A DNA stretch of 64,000 bases, taken from assembly GCF_000968535.2 (NCBI RefSeq), contig NC_016112.1, positions 3,472,001-3,536,000 of the forward strand, given 5' to 3'. The first letter of the stretch is position 1. Every line of letters begins with the position of its first letter. The position numbers and the translations under genes were made by a program. The DNA is from Methylotuvimicrobium alcaliphilum 20Z (GTDB lineage: Bacteria; Pseudomonadota; Gammaproteobacteria; Methylococcales; Methylomonadaceae). The notes below the pieces were generated by a model. That model did no database searches and was not told the origin of the DNA. It worked only from the letters and a program-made list of their open reading frames with translations. This document shows positions 33,297 through 43,195 of this stretch, piece after piece.

Positions 33297-33418
33297 GTCC
33301 ACGAAACACACGAAAATCACGAAAATATTCAATTAGTTATACTCTCCAAGTTACTCACCCAATGGGTAGCTCAAGGGATTTATGTAACCGTATGATTACG
33401 TTCGTGATTTTCGTGGAC
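33297..33418. repeat. Inverted repeat with GTCCACGAAA/TTTCGTGGAC arms
   Basis: The left arm GTCCACGAAACACACGAAAA then TCACGAAA (33297-33324) pairs with TTCGTGATTTTCGTGGAC (33401-33418) across a loop of about 75 bp. The right arm lacks one ACACACG-type subunit. It could be a small palindromic element. No target duplication was found. Confidence 0.6.
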
Positions 33419-33485
33419 TAACTGCCGAATTTAGGATTAACCGTGAGGATTGAATCTCCGCTTCGCTGCTACTCATCCTACAGCT

Positions 33486-33547
33486 TTACTGGACGCTGGA
33501 GCGTCCAGGGCTGCATTCCCACGCTGGAGCGTGGGAACGATAATCTT
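33486..33547. repeat. P-type palindromic repeat, intact copy
   Basis: The two palindromes GGACGCTGGAGCGTCC and CCCACGCTGGAGCGTGGG are joined by AGGGCTGCATT and followed by AACGATAATCTT. This copy is the uninterrupted form of the repeat split by the IS1182 element at 6630-8400. A degenerate copy is at 35882-35923. Confidence 0.85.
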
Positions 33548-33793
33548 AGCCAATGAGACCTCGATAACATTTATTGTCACTTAACTCTCTCGGTTTTCCC
33601 TCACCTAGCGCAGGCAGTTTTCCCAGGCATTATTAAAGCAATTCCCATGCCTGCTTTATTACATTACTCGAGAACACAAGAGCGCCGCAATTACCGTGCA
33701 TGCGCCGATAGTCATTATATCTTTCGCATTTCAAGTCTCGGGCATTAGCGTATGGAAGTAACGGGGGGGGGTTGGGAAAGGCTATGTTCGCGT

Positions 33794-34022
33794 TATACCC
33801 GTCGTAGATCAAAATTCGGTGCCTAGGTGTCCGCCAAAGGACGCCGTGAACCCAGCACCTAAATTCCATAGGTCTTTGGCAATGATTCAAAATCATGGCT
33901 TATTTAGGTGCTGGGTGAATACGTCTCTGTAGGCTCTATGCCAGCTCCATGCTGGCAAAGCCTTTGTCGGACACCCAGGCGCCTCCTCTGACACTGCCGA
34001 AATTTGAAGTGCGAAAGGTTTA
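33794..34022. repeat. Family A element, copy 5, carrying nested element D
   Basis: It starts TATACCCGTCGTAGATCAAA and ends GAAATTTGAAGTGCGAAAGG. The nested palindrome D occupies 33850-33916 and interrupts GCCGTGAATACG, with GTGAA repeated on both sides. Confidence 0.72.
33850..33916. repeat. Nested palindromic element D, copy 2
   Basis: The ends ACCCAGCACCTAAATT and ATTTAGGTGCTGGGT are near-perfect inverted repeats. GTGAA flanks both sides within the family A core. Confidence 0.75.
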
Positions 34023-34106
34023 GCAGTTAAAATGGTTCCCTTTCCTACTAAATAAACCATTTAGGAAATAGTCAATGATTGCTTTCTAATACACTGAGCG
34101 TGCAAG

Positions 34107-34277
34107 AGGGTACGATTACTCGCCTGACAGGACGCCGTAAACCCAGCACCTAAATTCCATAGCCTATTGGCCATGATTGATTACATAGATAATTTAGGTG
34201 CGGGGTAAATATGTCCAGGCTTGACGACGGCTTTCCCCCTGCCGCCGACACCTGTCAATCGAGCAACCGTACCCTCC
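34107..34277. repeat. Family C repeat, copy 3, carrying nested element D
   Basis: The outer arms are AGGGTACGATTACTCGCCTG and CAATCGAGCAACCGTACCCT. Element D (34141-34206) interrupts GGACGCCGTAAA..TAAATATGTCC at the same position as in the family A copies. Confidence 0.7.
34141..34206. repeat. Nested palindromic element D, copy 3
   Basis: ACCCAGCACCTAAATTCC at the left pairs with AATTTAGGTGCGGGGT at the right. GTAAA flanks both sides. Confidence 0.72.
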
Positions 34278-34458
34278 TTTCAACAATTCGCTCAATATTG
34301 AAAAAACAAGTCATTTAGAGCAATATCCTTTGGTTTCTGCTGACTTTGAGTTCAAATGGGTATCAACTATTAACGCGAACATAGCCTATCAAAACATGGA
34401 CTAAGTCACTCATGGCTCGACAATGCCGCTAAAATTTTTGCCAACGATAAGAAAAAAT

Positions 34459-35766
34459 CTAACGTCTATGTAAGGGCATAACCTCTCTCTGCGAAGGACC
34501 GACATATAATTGCCTCGGCCGTCCAATAACATTTCCGGTATCTCCGGTCATTTCCAGCCAATGCGCAACCCATCCGGCAGTGCGTGCTATCGCGAACATC
34601 ACAGTAAACATATCGACTGGAATACCTAGCGCTTTGTAGATGATGCCGGAATAAAAATCGACATTGGGATAGAGTTTTTTCTCGATGAAATAATCATCTT
34701 GCAAGGCATATTCTTCCAATGCCATCGCCAAATCGAAAAGCGGGTCGGGCTGGCAAGATTGTCTCAACACCTCATGGCAAGTTTGACGAATGATCGTCGC
34801 GCGCGGATCGAAATTTTTATAAACACGGTGACCGAAGCCCATCAAGCGGAACGGATCATCCTTATCCTTTGCTTTGGCGATGTATTCCGGTATCCGCTCC
34901 ACCGTACCGATTTCCTTAAGCATGCTCAACACCGCCTCATTCGCGCCACCATGCGCGGGCCCCCACAATGCGGCAATACCGGCCGCTATACAGGCATAAG
35001 GATTGGCGCCTGTACTTCCGGCCAGACGGACCGTCGACGTGCTCGCATTTTGTTCGTGATCGGCATGCAAAATAAACAATAGGTTCAATGCCTTGACCGC
35101 AGTTTCATCAATCGAACGCGCTTGTTCTAAAAAACGTTTTTCTGGGCGCGAGAACATCATATTCAAAAAATTCTCACAATAATCCAAATCGACACGGGGA
35201 TAAACGAACGGCGCGCCGATTGAATGCCTGTAACAAGCAGCAGCAATGGCAGGAATCTTTGCAATCATTCGGGTCGCGCAAATGTAGCGATTATCCGGAT
35301 CAGAAATATCCAAATCGCTATGATAGAACGCCGATAACGAACCGACGACACCAACCATCATCGCCATAGGATGGGCATCGTAATGAAATCCGTCGAAAAA
35401 AACGCGCAGAGACTCGTGTAATACGGCTCTGTCATCAATTTCGAATTTAAAATGATTGAGTTCTTGTTCGTTAGGCAAATCACCATGAATCAATAAATAA
35501 GCCACTTCCAAAAAGCTGCAGTTTTCAGCCAATTCCTCAATGGGATAACCGCGATACAACAAAATGCCTTGCTCTCCATCGATGTAAGTAATTGCACTTT
35601 TACAACTTGCAGTCGATACAAAACCGGGGTCGAACGTAAAATAACCCAGATCGTTTTTCAATGTTCTAACATCGACGGTAGGGTTTCCGAGGGTACCTTT
35701 CAGCAATGGATATTCGACTTCGTTTCCGGTCGAATTGTCTGTAATTGTTAAGGTATCTTTTGACAT
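34459..35766 (-). CDS. gltA: Citrate synthase (type II)
   Basis: The 435-residue enzyme condenses acetyl-CoA and oxaloacetate to citrate. It has the type II zone [20 protein letters not shown] and catalytic regions [16 protein letters not shown] (His) and [13 protein letters not shown] (His). Further motifs are [31 protein letters not shown] (Asp) and a C-terminal GRPRQLYVG. The length fits NADH-sensitive hexameric enzymes. The start is preceded by AGGCGATCATC. It is the last of three tricarboxylic-acid genes on the minus strand, but separated from acnB by 200 bp. Confidence 0.97.
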   Translation of the reverse strand: MSKDTLTITDNSTGNEVEYPLLKGTLGNPTVDVRTLKNDLGYFTFDPGFVSTASCKSAITYIDGEQGILLYRGYPIEELAENCSFLEVAYLLIHGDLPNEQELNHFKFEIDDRAVLHESLRVFFDGFHYDAHPMAMMVGVVGSLSAFYHSDLDISDPDNRYICATRMIAKIPAIAAACYRHSIGAPFVYPRVDLDYCENFLNMMFSRPEKRFLEQARSIDETAVKALNLLFILHADHEQNASTSTVRLAGSTGANPYACIAAGIAALWGPAHGGANEAVLSMLKEIGTVERIPEYIAKAKDKDDPFRLMGFGHRVYKNFDPRATIIRQTCHEVLRQSCQPDPLFDLAMALEEYALQDDYFIEKKLYPNVDFYSGIIYKALGIPVDMFTVMFAIARTAGWVAHWLEMTGDTGNVIGRPRQLYVGPSQREVMPLHRR

Positions 35767-35822
35767 GATGATCGCCTGTTAATTTTCCTTGTCGGTTTTA
35801 ACAAAGAATCTGTGAGTATAAA

Positions 35823-35844
35823 GGCTCGATATAAATGTCGAGCC
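35823..35844. terminator. Hairpin between acnB and gltA
   Basis: GGCTCGATATAAATGTCGAGCC forms a perfect 7-bp stem. There is no T-run, so it may be an attenuator or mRNA-stabilising hairpin and not a true intrinsic terminator. Just beyond it lies a degenerate P palindrome (35882-35923). Confidence 0.4.
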
Positions 35845-35969
35845 AAGGAGAACCAATGCACTGACATCGCAGAGCGATTCAGGACGCCGGAGCGTCCCTA
35901 CCCGTGCTCCCACGCAGGGCGTGAAAACCATTTGGAGGAAGTAATTTTAGACCAAATCCTAATCAAAAC

Positions 35970-38540
35970 TTAATCGCTCAATTCAACCGCTTCAGCTTTT
36001 TCCCGGTAGCTGTCAAGCCGATCGAAATTCAAGTACCGATAGGTATCATCCGCAGTTTCGTCGATCGTTTGCGCGTATTGCATGTACTCATCCATGGTCG
36101 GAATCTTGCCGAGAATCGAACATACTGCCGCTAATTCGGCCGATGCCAGAAACACATTCGCGCCGTTACCCAAGCGGTTCGGGAAGTTCCGAGTCGATGT
36201 CGATACGACGGTTGCGTTATCGGCGACTCGCGCCTGATTACCCATGCACAGCGAACAGCCCGGCATTTCCATACGCGCACCGGAACGGCCGAAGATACCG
36301 TAATAACCTTCCTCGGTCAGCTGCGACTGATCCATTTTAGTCGGCGGCGACATCCAGAGCTTGGTCGGTAATTGCTCCTTATGCTTATCGAGTAATTTAC
36401 CGGCCGCACGGAAATGGCCGATATTGGTCATGCAAGAACCGACAAACACCTCGTCGATTTTAGTGCCGGCGACTTCCGACAACGGCTTGACATCGTCCGG
36501 ATCGTTCGGACATGCGAGCAGCGGTTCCTTGATTTCGGTCATATCGATTTCGATCGTTTCGAAATATTCGGCATCGGCATCGGGCTCGAGCAACACGGGA
36601 TTTGCCAGCCACTCTTCCATCGCCTTGATGCGGCGACCGATCGTGCGCGCATCGCCGTAGCCTTCCGACAACATCCATTTGAGCAGCGTGATATTCGAAT
36701 TCAGATATTCGCGGATCGGTGCTTCGCTCAGGCGAATCGTGCAGCCGCCGGCCGAACGCTCGGCAGATGCATCCGACAATTCGAATGCCTGTTCCACCTT
36801 CAACTCAGGCAAACCTTCGATTTCGAGAATCCGGCCCGAAAAGACGTTTTGCTTGCCTTTCTTTTCGACCGTCAACAAACCTTTTTGAATCGCCGCATAC
36901 GGAATCGCATTGACCAAGTCGCGCAGCGTGATGCCGGGCTGCATTTTTCCGGTAAAACGCACCAGCACCGACTCGGGCATATCGAGCGGCATCACGCCGG
37001 TCGCTGCCGCGAACGCAACCAAACCAGAGCCGGCCGGGAACGAAATGCCGATCGGGAAACGCGTATGCGAATCGCCGCCGGTTCCCACTGTATCGGGCAG
37101 CAGCATGCGATTCAACCAGGAATGAATGATGCCGTCGCCGGGCCGCAATGACACGCCGCCGCGATTCATGATGAAATCGGGCAAGGTATGCTGCATTTCG
37201 ACGTCGACCGGTTTCGGATAGGCCGCGGTATGGCAAAACGATTGCAGAACCAGATCGGCCGAAAAACCGAGACAAGCTAAATCTTTCAATTCGTCTCGCG
37301 TCATCGGCCCAGTAGTATCCTGCGAACCCACCGTCGTCATATGCGGTTCGCAGTAATTTTCCGGCCTGATACCCTTAACGCCGCAAGCTTTGCCGACGAT
37401 TTTTTGAGCGAGCGTAAAGCCTTTGCCCGAATCGGCAGGATCGACCGGGCGTTTGAATACAGTCGATGGCGGCAAATCCAAAGCCTTACGCGCGCGATCA
37501 GTCAAGCCGCGACCAATAATCAAAGGAATCCGCCCGCCCGCCCGAACTTCGTCGAGTATCACTTCGGTTTTCAATGAAAACTCAGCAATGACCTTTTCGC
37601 TATCATGCCGTTTAACCACGCCTTGATAAGGATAGATGTCGATCACATCGCCCATGTTCATGTTGCTGACATCGCACTCGAAGGGTAGTGCTCCGGAATC
37701 TTCCATCGTGTTGAAGAAGATCGGAGCGATTTTGCCGCCTATACAGACGCCGCCTTCACGCTTGTTCGGCACGTAAGGAATGTCGCGGCCGGTAAACCAT
37801 AATACCGAGTTCGTCGCCGATTTACGCGACGATCCGGTACCCACGACATCGCCGACATAAGCGACCGGAAAACCTTTTTGCTTCAATTCCTCGATCTGCT
37901 GCTCGGCATGGGTGATGCCTTCGCGCGGCATTTTCAGCATCGCCTTGGCATGCAGAGGAATATCGGGACGCGACCAGGCGTCGGGCGCTGGCGACAAGTC
38001 ATCGGTATTGGTTTCTCCGACGACCTTGAACACGGTCACAGTCAGTTTTTCGGGGACTTCGGGTTTGCTAGTGAACCATTCGGCTTCGGCCCAAGAATTC
38101 AATACCTGTTTCGCGAAGGCATTACCGGCATCGGCTTTTTCCTTGACATCGTGGAAGGCATCGAAAACCAATAGGGTATGCGAAAGCCCTTTTGCGGCAA
38201 TCGGCGCCAGTTCGGTGTTATCGAGCAATTCGATCAACGGTGCGACATTGTAGCCGCCGAGCATCGTGCCCAGTAGTTCAACAGCTTTTTCCCTAGTTAA
38301 TATCGGTGACGTCGCCTCACCTTTCGCAATAGCCGTCAACAATCCGGCCTTGACATAGGCCGCTTCGTCAACGCCGGCTGGAATTCGGTTGATCAATAAA
38401 TCCAGCAAAAAACCCTCTTCGCCGACTGGTGGGTTTTTAATCAATTCAACAAGGTTAGATACTTGCTCGGCATTCAACGGTTTGGGAACGACGCCTTCGG
38501 CAGCCCGTTCCTCGACATGTTTACGGTATTCTTGCAACAT
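35970..38540 (-). CDS. acnB: Aconitate hydratase B
   Basis: The 856-residue enzyme interconverts citrate and isocitrate. The N-terminal HEAT-like domain (residues 1-160) carries [19 protein letters not shown]. It is followed by the swivel domain ([19 protein letters not shown]) and the [4Fe-4S] catalytic part. The cluster cysteines lie in [16 protein letters not shown] and [15 protein letters not shown], and [19 protein letters not shown] is typical for AcnB. The length matches the family. AcnB can also bind RNA in its apo form. It lies between isocitrate dehydrogenase and citrate synthase on the same strand, with small repeats inserted on the 5' side. Confidence 0.98.
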   Translation of the reverse strand: MLQEYRKHVEERAAEGVVPKPLNAEQVSNLVELIKNPPVGEEGFLLDLLINRIPAGVDEAAYVKAGLLTAIAKGEATSPILTREKAVELLGTMLGGYNVAPLIELLDNTELAPIAAKGLSHTLLVFDAFHDVKEKADAGNAFAKQVLNSWAEAEWFTSKPEVPEKLTVTVFKVVGETNTDDLSPAPDAWSRPDIPLHAKAMLKMPREGITHAEQQIEELKQKGFPVAYVGDVVGTGSSRKSATNSVLWFTGRDIPYVPNKREGGVCIGGKIAPIFFNTMEDSGALPFECDVSNMNMGDVIDIYPYQGVVKRHDSEKVIAEFSLKTEVILDEVRAGGRIPLIIGRGLTDRARKALDLPPSTVFKRPVDPADSGKGFTLAQKIVGKACGVKGIRPENYCEPHMTTVGSQDTTGPMTRDELKDLACLGFSADLVLQSFCHTAAYPKPVDVEMQHTLPDFIMNRGGVSLRPGDGIIHSWLNRMLLPDTVGTGGDSHTRFPIGISFPAGSGLVAFAAATGVMPLDMPESVLVRFTGKMQPGITLRDLVNAIPYAAIQKGLLTVEKKGKQNVFSGRILEIEGLPELKVEQAFELSDASAERSAGGCTIRLSEAPIREYLNSNITLLKWMLSEGYGDARTIGRRIKAMEEWLANPVLLEPDADAEYFETIEIDMTEIKEPLLACPNDPDDVKPLSEVAGTKIDEVFVGSCMTNIGHFRAAGKLLDKHKEQLPTKLWMSPPTKMDQSQLTEEGYYGIFGRSGARMEMPGCSLCMGNQARVADNATVVSTSTRNFPNRLGNGANVFLASAELAAVCSILGKIPTMDEYMQYAQTIDETADDTYRYLNFDRLDSYREKAEAVELSD

Positions 38541-38600
38541 AGTGAAACCTTAAAATCAGTTAATTTGGTAAACGGCAGGGCTATTCGTATAAGTGATCGA

Positions 38601-38761
38601 ATAACCTTTACTAGTCAAATTTCGGCGCCGGGGTGCCCGTCAAAGGACGCCGTGAATACGTCCATGTAGGCTCTATAACAGTATCCATGCTGTCAAAGCC
38701 CTTGCCGAACACCCCGGCACCTCCATACGCTAATGCCGAAACTTGAAGTGCGATAGGTATA
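38601..38761. repeat. Family A element, copy 6
   Basis: It starts ATAACCTTTACTAGTCAAAT and ends GAAACTTGAAGTGCGATAGGTAT. The core GGACGCCGTGAATACGTCC is intact, with no nested element. It lies upstream of acnB and may affect its promoter. Confidence 0.72.
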
Positions 38762-38858
38762 AATGAGGATTGGGTTGGATGATTTTTTGCAACCCAACGC
38801 CGACCATAATCTTGACTCAAAAGCCCTCGGCATCATCTATCAACGATCCTTGTTTCAG

Positions 38859-39071
38859 CAGCAATTCCCAGTTTGAGCAGTTTCGCCGATTTTAGGGTGT
38901 GGGGTATGCCTGTCGAGGAACGCCGAAAACCCATCCATGGGGGCTTGGCGGCAGCTAAGCGCCAAGGATGGCGTGAATGCAGATTTTGCAGGAGCAAAAA
39001 TCTGTCCCGCTGCCGACATCCTCGCCAAGCATACCCCACACCCTTTTCGATCTCCAAATTGGGAATTTCTG
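38859..39071. mobile_element. Family B MITE, copy 3
   Basis: The element is 213 bp with ends CAGCAATTCCCA and TGGGAATTTCTG. It has an exact 9-bp duplication TTGTTTCAG (38850-38858 and 39072-39080). It ends 35 bp from the 3' end of the isocitrate dehydrogenase gene. Confidence 0.93.
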
Positions 39072-39105
39072 TTGTTTCAGGATTAGTCCGACTTGCGATT
39101 AAGGT

Positions 39106-40116
39106 TTATGCCATCGCGTCGATGATCGCCTGCCCCATGACATCGGTGCCGACACCGGCATTGGAATTCAGATCAGGTGTGACATATTTGCCTTCGGCAA
39201 TGACTTTCTCCAAAGCCGTTTTAACTTTGTTAGCCGCCTCATGTTCATGCAAGTGATCCAACATCATGACTCCTGCCATGATCACGGCCGTCGGATTTGC
39301 GATATTCTTATCGGCAATATCCGGCGCGCTACCGTGAACTGCTTCGAACAAGGCTGCATCGGCACCGATGTTAGCCCCCGGAATCAAACCGAGACCGCCG
39401 ACTAAGCCGGCGGTCAAATCGGACAAGATATCGCCGAACATATTGGTCGTGACTACCACATCGAATTGCTGGGGATTCATGACCATGTGCATGCAAGTTG
39501 CATCAATGATCTTGCTATCGAATTCGATATCGGGATAACGCGCGGCGACTTCCTTTGCCGTTTCCAAGAACAGGCCTTGCGTATATTTCAAAATATTGGC
39601 TTTATGACAGACCGTAACTTTCTTGCGGTTATTGTCCCGCGCGTATTTGAATGCATAGTCGACGATACGCTCGGAACCATGGCGGGTTACGACGGCCAGA
39701 CTTTCGGCTATGTCTCTTTTGCTGGTGAGATAATGCTCGAGTCCGGCATACAATCCTTCGGTATTTTCCCTAACGATCACGATATCGATATCGCTGTAAC
39801 GGGTCTGTACGCCGGCCCAACTTTTCGCCGGACGCACATTCGCATAAAGATCGTATTTCTTACGTAATTCGACATTGATGCTTCTAAAGCCTTCGCTGAC
39901 CGCTGTTGTCAAAGGTCCCTTAAAAGCCACTCGGTTTCTATCGATCGACTCAAGTGTCGCATCGGGAATCGGTGTGCCGAATTTATTAAACGCGGCCATG
40001 CCGGCATCGGCTTCTTCCCAATGAATTTTGGCGCCGGAAGCATCGATGATTTTAACCGCTTGGTCCATAATGGAAGGACCGATACCATCACCTTTAATCA
40101 AAGTGACATTATGCAT
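39106..40116 (-). CDS. Isocitrate dehydrogenase, NAD-type (isocitrate/isopropylmalate dehydrogenase family)
   Basis: The 336-residue enzyme of the beta-decarboxylating dehydrogenase family has VTLIKGDGIGPSIM, a substrate loop LRKKYDLYANVRPAKSW, REN-TEGLYAGLEH, CHKANILKYTQGLF (catalytic Lys) and MFGDILSDLTAGLVGGLGL. The cofactor loop is HGSAPDIADKNIANPTA. The short length and Asp-Ile after HGSAP point to NAD-dependence, unlike the 415-residue NADP enzyme of enteric bacteria. Linkage to gltA and acnB supports isocitrate as substrate over isopropylmalate or homoisocitrate. The start has GGAG eight bases upstream. Confidence 0.9.
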   Translation of the reverse strand: MHNVTLIKGDGIGPSIMDQAVKIIDASGAKIHWEEADAGMAAFNKFGTPIPDATLESIDRNRVAFKGPLTTAVSEGFRSINVELRKKYDLYANVRPAKSWAGVQTRYSDIDIVIVRENTEGLYAGLEHYLTSKRDIAESLAVVTRHGSERIVDYAFKYARDNNRKKVTVCHKANILKYTQGLFLETAKEVAARYPDIEFDSKIIDATCMHMVMNPQQFDVVVTTNMFGDILSDLTAGLVGGLGLIPGANIGADAALFEAVHGSAPDIADKNIANPTAVIMAGVMMLDHLHEHEAANKVKTALEKVIAEGKYVTPDLNSNAGVGTDVMGQAIIDAMA

Positions 40117-40281
40117 TTGTTATCTCCATTTAAAAAAATCACAGTAATGAGAAGATTTTGAGGTATAACTATACATCAAGCCGGGTACTTACTAAAAACG
40201 GATATTCCGAAATCCGGCATTAACTCTACGAAAGACCATAAAATCGACAACCGGACTAAACCTGCCTTCAACAGAAAGCCG

Positions 40282-40872
40282 ATGAATTTAGCAATAAAGA
40301 AATCCGATCATTTTAGTTATGCCGATTATGTCAATTGGCAAACGGAACAACGCTACGAGCTAATCGACGGCGAGGCGTTTATGATGGCTCCCGCGCCAGA
40401 CTTGGCCCATCAGGATATTGCCGGAGAAATTTACCGTCAAATTGCAAATAGCTTAGAAGGTAAAAATTGCCGGCCCTTCATCGCACCGGTCGATGTGCGT
40501 TTGCCGAAACATGACGAAGCCGACGAGCGTATCGACACTGTCGTGCAACCGGACGTGTTCGTCGTGTGCGATACCGCCAAATTGGATCGCCGCGGCGTAC
40601 TCGGGCCGCCGGACTGGATCATCGAAGTCTTGTCGCCGTCCACTGCCGGCCACGACCAAATCCGGAAATTAAGCCTCTACGAACGCTCTGGCGTCAAAGA
40701 ATATTGGCTAGTTCACCCGATCGACCGGATATTGACCGTTTACCGCTTATGCGACGGTAAATACGGAAAACCGGAAATATTCGAATTGCAAGGCGCTACA
40801 TCATCGAGGAGCTTGCCGGAAGTCGTCATAGAGTGGGACGAATTGGCGGCACGCTTACCGACCGAATATTGA
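40282..40872 (+). CDS. Uma2-family putative endonuclease (DUF820)
   Basis: The 196-residue protein has the PD-(D/E)XK-like Uma2 fold: YELIDGEAFMMAPAPDLAHQ, FIAPVDVRLPKHDEADERID, VVQPDVFVVC, PDWIIEVLSPSTAGHDQIRK and LYERSGVKEYWLVHPIDRIL. Candidate active-site residues are the Asp in VQPD and Glu in IIEVLSPS. These genes are common in scattered copies and their biological role is not established. It diverges from isocitrate dehydrogenase and converges on gloB with an 8-bp gap. Confidence 0.88.
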   Translation: MNLAIKKSDHFSYADYVNWQTEQRYELIDGEAFMMAPAPDLAHQDIAGEIYRQIANSLEGKNCRPFIAPVDVRLPKHDEADERIDTVVQPDVFVVCDTAKLDRRGVLGPPDWIIEVLSPSTAGHDQIRKLSLYERSGVKEYWLVHPIDRILTVYRLCDGKYGKPEIFELQGATSSRSLPEVVIEWDELAARLPTEY

Positions 40873-40880
40873 CCCAGACG

Positions 40881-41645
40881 TCAAAACACGTCTTTTCTCG
40901 ATCTCAATTCCGTAAATACCGCCAGAGGCGGTAGTGTTTCCATTGCGATAGCCGTCTTCAAAGCTTCGACATCCGCTCTAAAAAAAGGATTGGTTGCCAC
41001 TTCATCATCGATCGAAAAAGGAACGGTCGGTTGGTCCGACTCTCTCATACGTCGAACGTCGGCCATTCTTTGTTGCAACGCGGCATTATCGGGTTCGACC
41101 GTCAATGCAAAACGGCCGTTATTCAACGTATATTCATGCGCACAATAAACGCGTGTCGTAGAAGGCAATGCTCTTATCTTTTGCAAGGAATGCCACATTT
41201 GTTCGGCGGTGCCTTCGAACAAACGCCCGCAGCCCATCGCAAACAAGGTATCGCCGCAAAACAAAATGCCGTCCTCGGTCGAATAATAAACGATATGACC
41301 TAAAGTATGTCCCGGCGTTTCGATTATTTGGAAAACGGTGCTTCCTAAATGAAAATGACCGCCATCGGACAATTCGATATCGATTCCCGGAATACGATGT
41401 TTATCCGCTTTCGCACCGACAATCCGGCACCCGGTCTGCTTCTTGAGCTCGAGGTTCCCACCGACATGATCGCCATGATGATGTGTGTTTAAAATAAAAT
41501 CGAGCCGCCAACCCTGTTCGGCAAGGGTATCCAGCACTGGTCCTGCAACAGCAGGATCGACCACCGCCGTTAATCCGGACTCAACGTCTTTTGCCAGGTA
41601 GATATAATTGTCGTTCAAGACCGGGATTTGAATAACCGTCAACAT
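40881..41645 (-). CDS. gloB: Hydroxyacylglutathione hydrolase (glyoxalase II)
   Basis: The 254-residue metallo-beta-lactamase-fold enzyme hydrolyses S-D-lactoylglutathione. Motifs are TVIQIPVLNDNYIYL at the N-terminus, the metal-binding NTHHHGDHVGGNLELK, TPGHTLGHIVYY, FCGDTLFAMGCGRLFEG and YCAHEYTLNNGRFAL. The C-terminus ends in the usual LRSRKDVF-type tail. SD AGAGG precedes the start. In enteric bacteria gloB sits between mltD and the yafS-type methyltransferase. Here it is 11 kb away from them. Confidence 0.97.
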   Translation of the reverse strand: MLTVIQIPVLNDNYIYLAKDVESGLTAVVDPAVAGPVLDTLAEQGWRLDFILNTHHHGDHVGGNLELKKQTGCRIVGAKADKHRIPGIDIELSDGGHFHLGSTVFQIIETPGHTLGHIVYYSTEDGILFCGDTLFAMGCGRLFEGTAEQMWHSLQKIRALPSTTRVYCAHEYTLNNGRFALTVEPDNAALQQRMADVRRMRESDQPTVPFSIDDEVATNPFFRADVEALKTAIAMETLPPLAVFTELRSRKDVF

Positions 41646-41764
41646 GGTATAAACCTCTAAATTGATTAGGATTTCGCGCGAAGTATAACTTCCTGGAGCT
41701 ATGAGCTTTGTCGTGGGTTCGGTTGCCCGACATCAAATATAGGGAAGTTATTGGCAACCAAACT

Positions 41765-42748
41765 CTAAGAGAAACCTTGTTCGGCTATAAAACGCGGGAT
41801 GCGCCGCTCAAGCCAATACTTAGGTTTTAGAGGGTTACGACCTTCCACAAAGCCCACATGCCCTCCTCCGGGCGTGACTTCCAAGATCACGTTCGGCGAT
41901 AATTCGTCAGGAGTAGGCAACACAGCCGGCGTCATGAAAGGATCGTCGAATGCTTGAATCAATAAGGTCGGCACCCGAATAGCTTTAAGATACTGCTTCG
42001 AACTCGAGCGCCGGTAATAATCATGAACATCCTCGAATCCATGCAGCCTGGCCACAACCCGATCGTCATATTGCCAAAACGATTTTACCGAGGATAAATC
42101 GCCCAAGCGTTGAATTTTGTCGGCCTCTTCATGATGCCCGATGCCGATTAAATAGTTTAGTTTCGTATCGAGATATTCCTTCAACTCCACTAATAAGCGG
42201 TCGCGGTAAATTTTAGAAAATCCGCTATCTAATTTTGTCGCGCAAATATTCAAGACCAAAGGCACCGATACGGCAACCGCTGCCGAGAGCGTCACGTTAC
42301 TACACTGTTCGCCCAACCATTTTAGCAAGACATTACCGCCCAACGAGAATCCGACTGCCGCCAAAGGGGTCTCCGGCTCACGTTGGCGAAGGATTCGATA
42401 GAGGAAATCGATATCCTCGGTATCGCCGGAATGATAACAACGAGCTAATTGATTCGGCTCGCCGCTACATCCGCGAAAATTGAGCGCTGCACTTCGCCAA
42501 CCTTGTTGCCAAAAAACGGACTGCAACCCCTTTATATAACCCGATTGAGAACTTCCGGTCAGTCCGTGTAATAGTATGACCAAAGGGCTGCGGCCTTCTC
42601 CGCAAAAATCGATGTCGATGAAATCGTTATCCGGCGTCGTAAGCCTCTCGCGTCTGATGTTTAGAGTTATTGCCGGCTTTCTGAGCAAAGCCGGATATAC
42701 GGTTTGCAAATGGGCGGTCTTTAGCCACCACGGAGGTTGGTAGGTCAT
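41765..42748 (-). CDS. YheT-type alpha/beta hydrolase
   Basis: The 327-residue protein starts at MTYQPPWWLKTAHLQTVYPALL, a conserved YheT N-terminus. An upstream start adds only seven residues. The oxyanion region LVILLHGLTGSSQSGYIKGL and nucleophile GFSLGGNVLLKWLGEQ are present, with LLIQAFDDPFM (Asp) and TPGGGHVGFVEGR (His) completing the triad. The family consists of hydrolases of unknown natural substrate, probably esterases acting on acyl lipids. Just upstream on its 5' side are remnants of family C repeats. Confidence 0.9.
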   Translation of the reverse strand: MTYQPPWWLKTAHLQTVYPALLRKPAITLNIRRERLTTPDNDFIDIDFCGEGRSPLVILLHGLTGSSQSGYIKGLQSVFWQQGWRSAALNFRGCSGEPNQLARCYHSGDTEDIDFLYRILRQREPETPLAAVGFSLGGNVLLKWLGEQCSNVTLSAAVAVSVPLVLNICATKLDSGFSKIYRDRLLVELKEYLDTKLNYLIGIGHHEEADKIQRLGDLSSVKSFWQYDDRVVARLHGFEDVHDYYRRSSSKQYLKAIRVPTLLIQAFDDPFMTPAVLPTPDELSPNVILEVTPGGGHVGFVEGRNPLKPKYWLERRIPRFIAEQGFS

Positions 42749-42939
42749 GAAAACAAGAGTATAAAGCAATCAAATACCGAACTTGGTTGCTGTAATGTTA
42801 TCATCCATTTTCGTAAAATTCTCCCGAAGCACGAAAACCTAATTTTGACTTAACTCCAATCCATGACTATGTTTTCTCATCGTAACGATCATGAAGGTCT
42901 GGCCATCGCCCCGGCAAATGAAAGTGCGAGGCGTGGCGG

Positions 42940-43094
42940 AGGGTGCGGTCACTCGCCCGACAGGACGCCGTGAATACGTCCATGTAGGCTCGACGACGGC
43001 TATCTGATTGCCAGGGATGGCATGAATGCAGATTTTGCATGGAGCAAAAATCTGCCCTGCCGCCGACGCCTGCCGATCGAGCAACCGCACCCTC
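42940..43094. repeat. Family C repeat, copy 4 (compact)
   Basis: The outer arms AGGGTGCGGTCACTCGCCCG and CGATCGAGCAACCGCACCCT are inverted repeats. The interior has GGACGCCGTGAATACGTCC and a TGCAGATTTTGCATGGAGCA segment. The left flank GGCCATCGCCCCGGCAAATG (42901-42920) reappears inverted next to copy 5 at 62490-62525, so the full family unit is longer than the inner part. Confidence 0.7.
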
Positions 43095-43195
43095 TTCGAA
43101 ACCGGAATTGTGTTGCATATCGAAAAATTAGATGAAGAGTCTCAATCTACGAACTTTCACAATAAACGGAAAACTCAACAAAAAAAGGTTATACC

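Larger units (their letters stand above)
33242..34458. other. Long repeat-filled intergenic region
   Basis: No gene is recognisable in these 1.2 kb. From left to right it holds an inverted repeat (33297-33418), an intact P palindrome (33486-33547), a family A element with nested D (33794-34022), and a family C element with nested D (34107-34277). The last 180 bp are unique and precede the 3' end of gltA. Confidence 0.7.

Noticed and set aside
33770-34390. GGCTATGTTCGCGTTA and its inverted copy near 34375, similar to the end of the ISAs1-type gene (about 6580)
   Set aside because: They could be the ends of a decayed element, but the intervening sequence consists of other repeat families and no transposase remnant was found. 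The match is too short to call an element.
36414-37151. A 245-codon plus-strand frame across acnB
   Set aside because: It is the antisense of a well-conserved aconitase. The composition is a mirror of the real gene and there is no ribosome-binding site.
41700-41760. Another family C copy next to the YheT-like gene
   Set aside because: Only short flank-like pieces remain (GTGGGTTCGGTTGCCCGACA). It is too degenerate to give borders.
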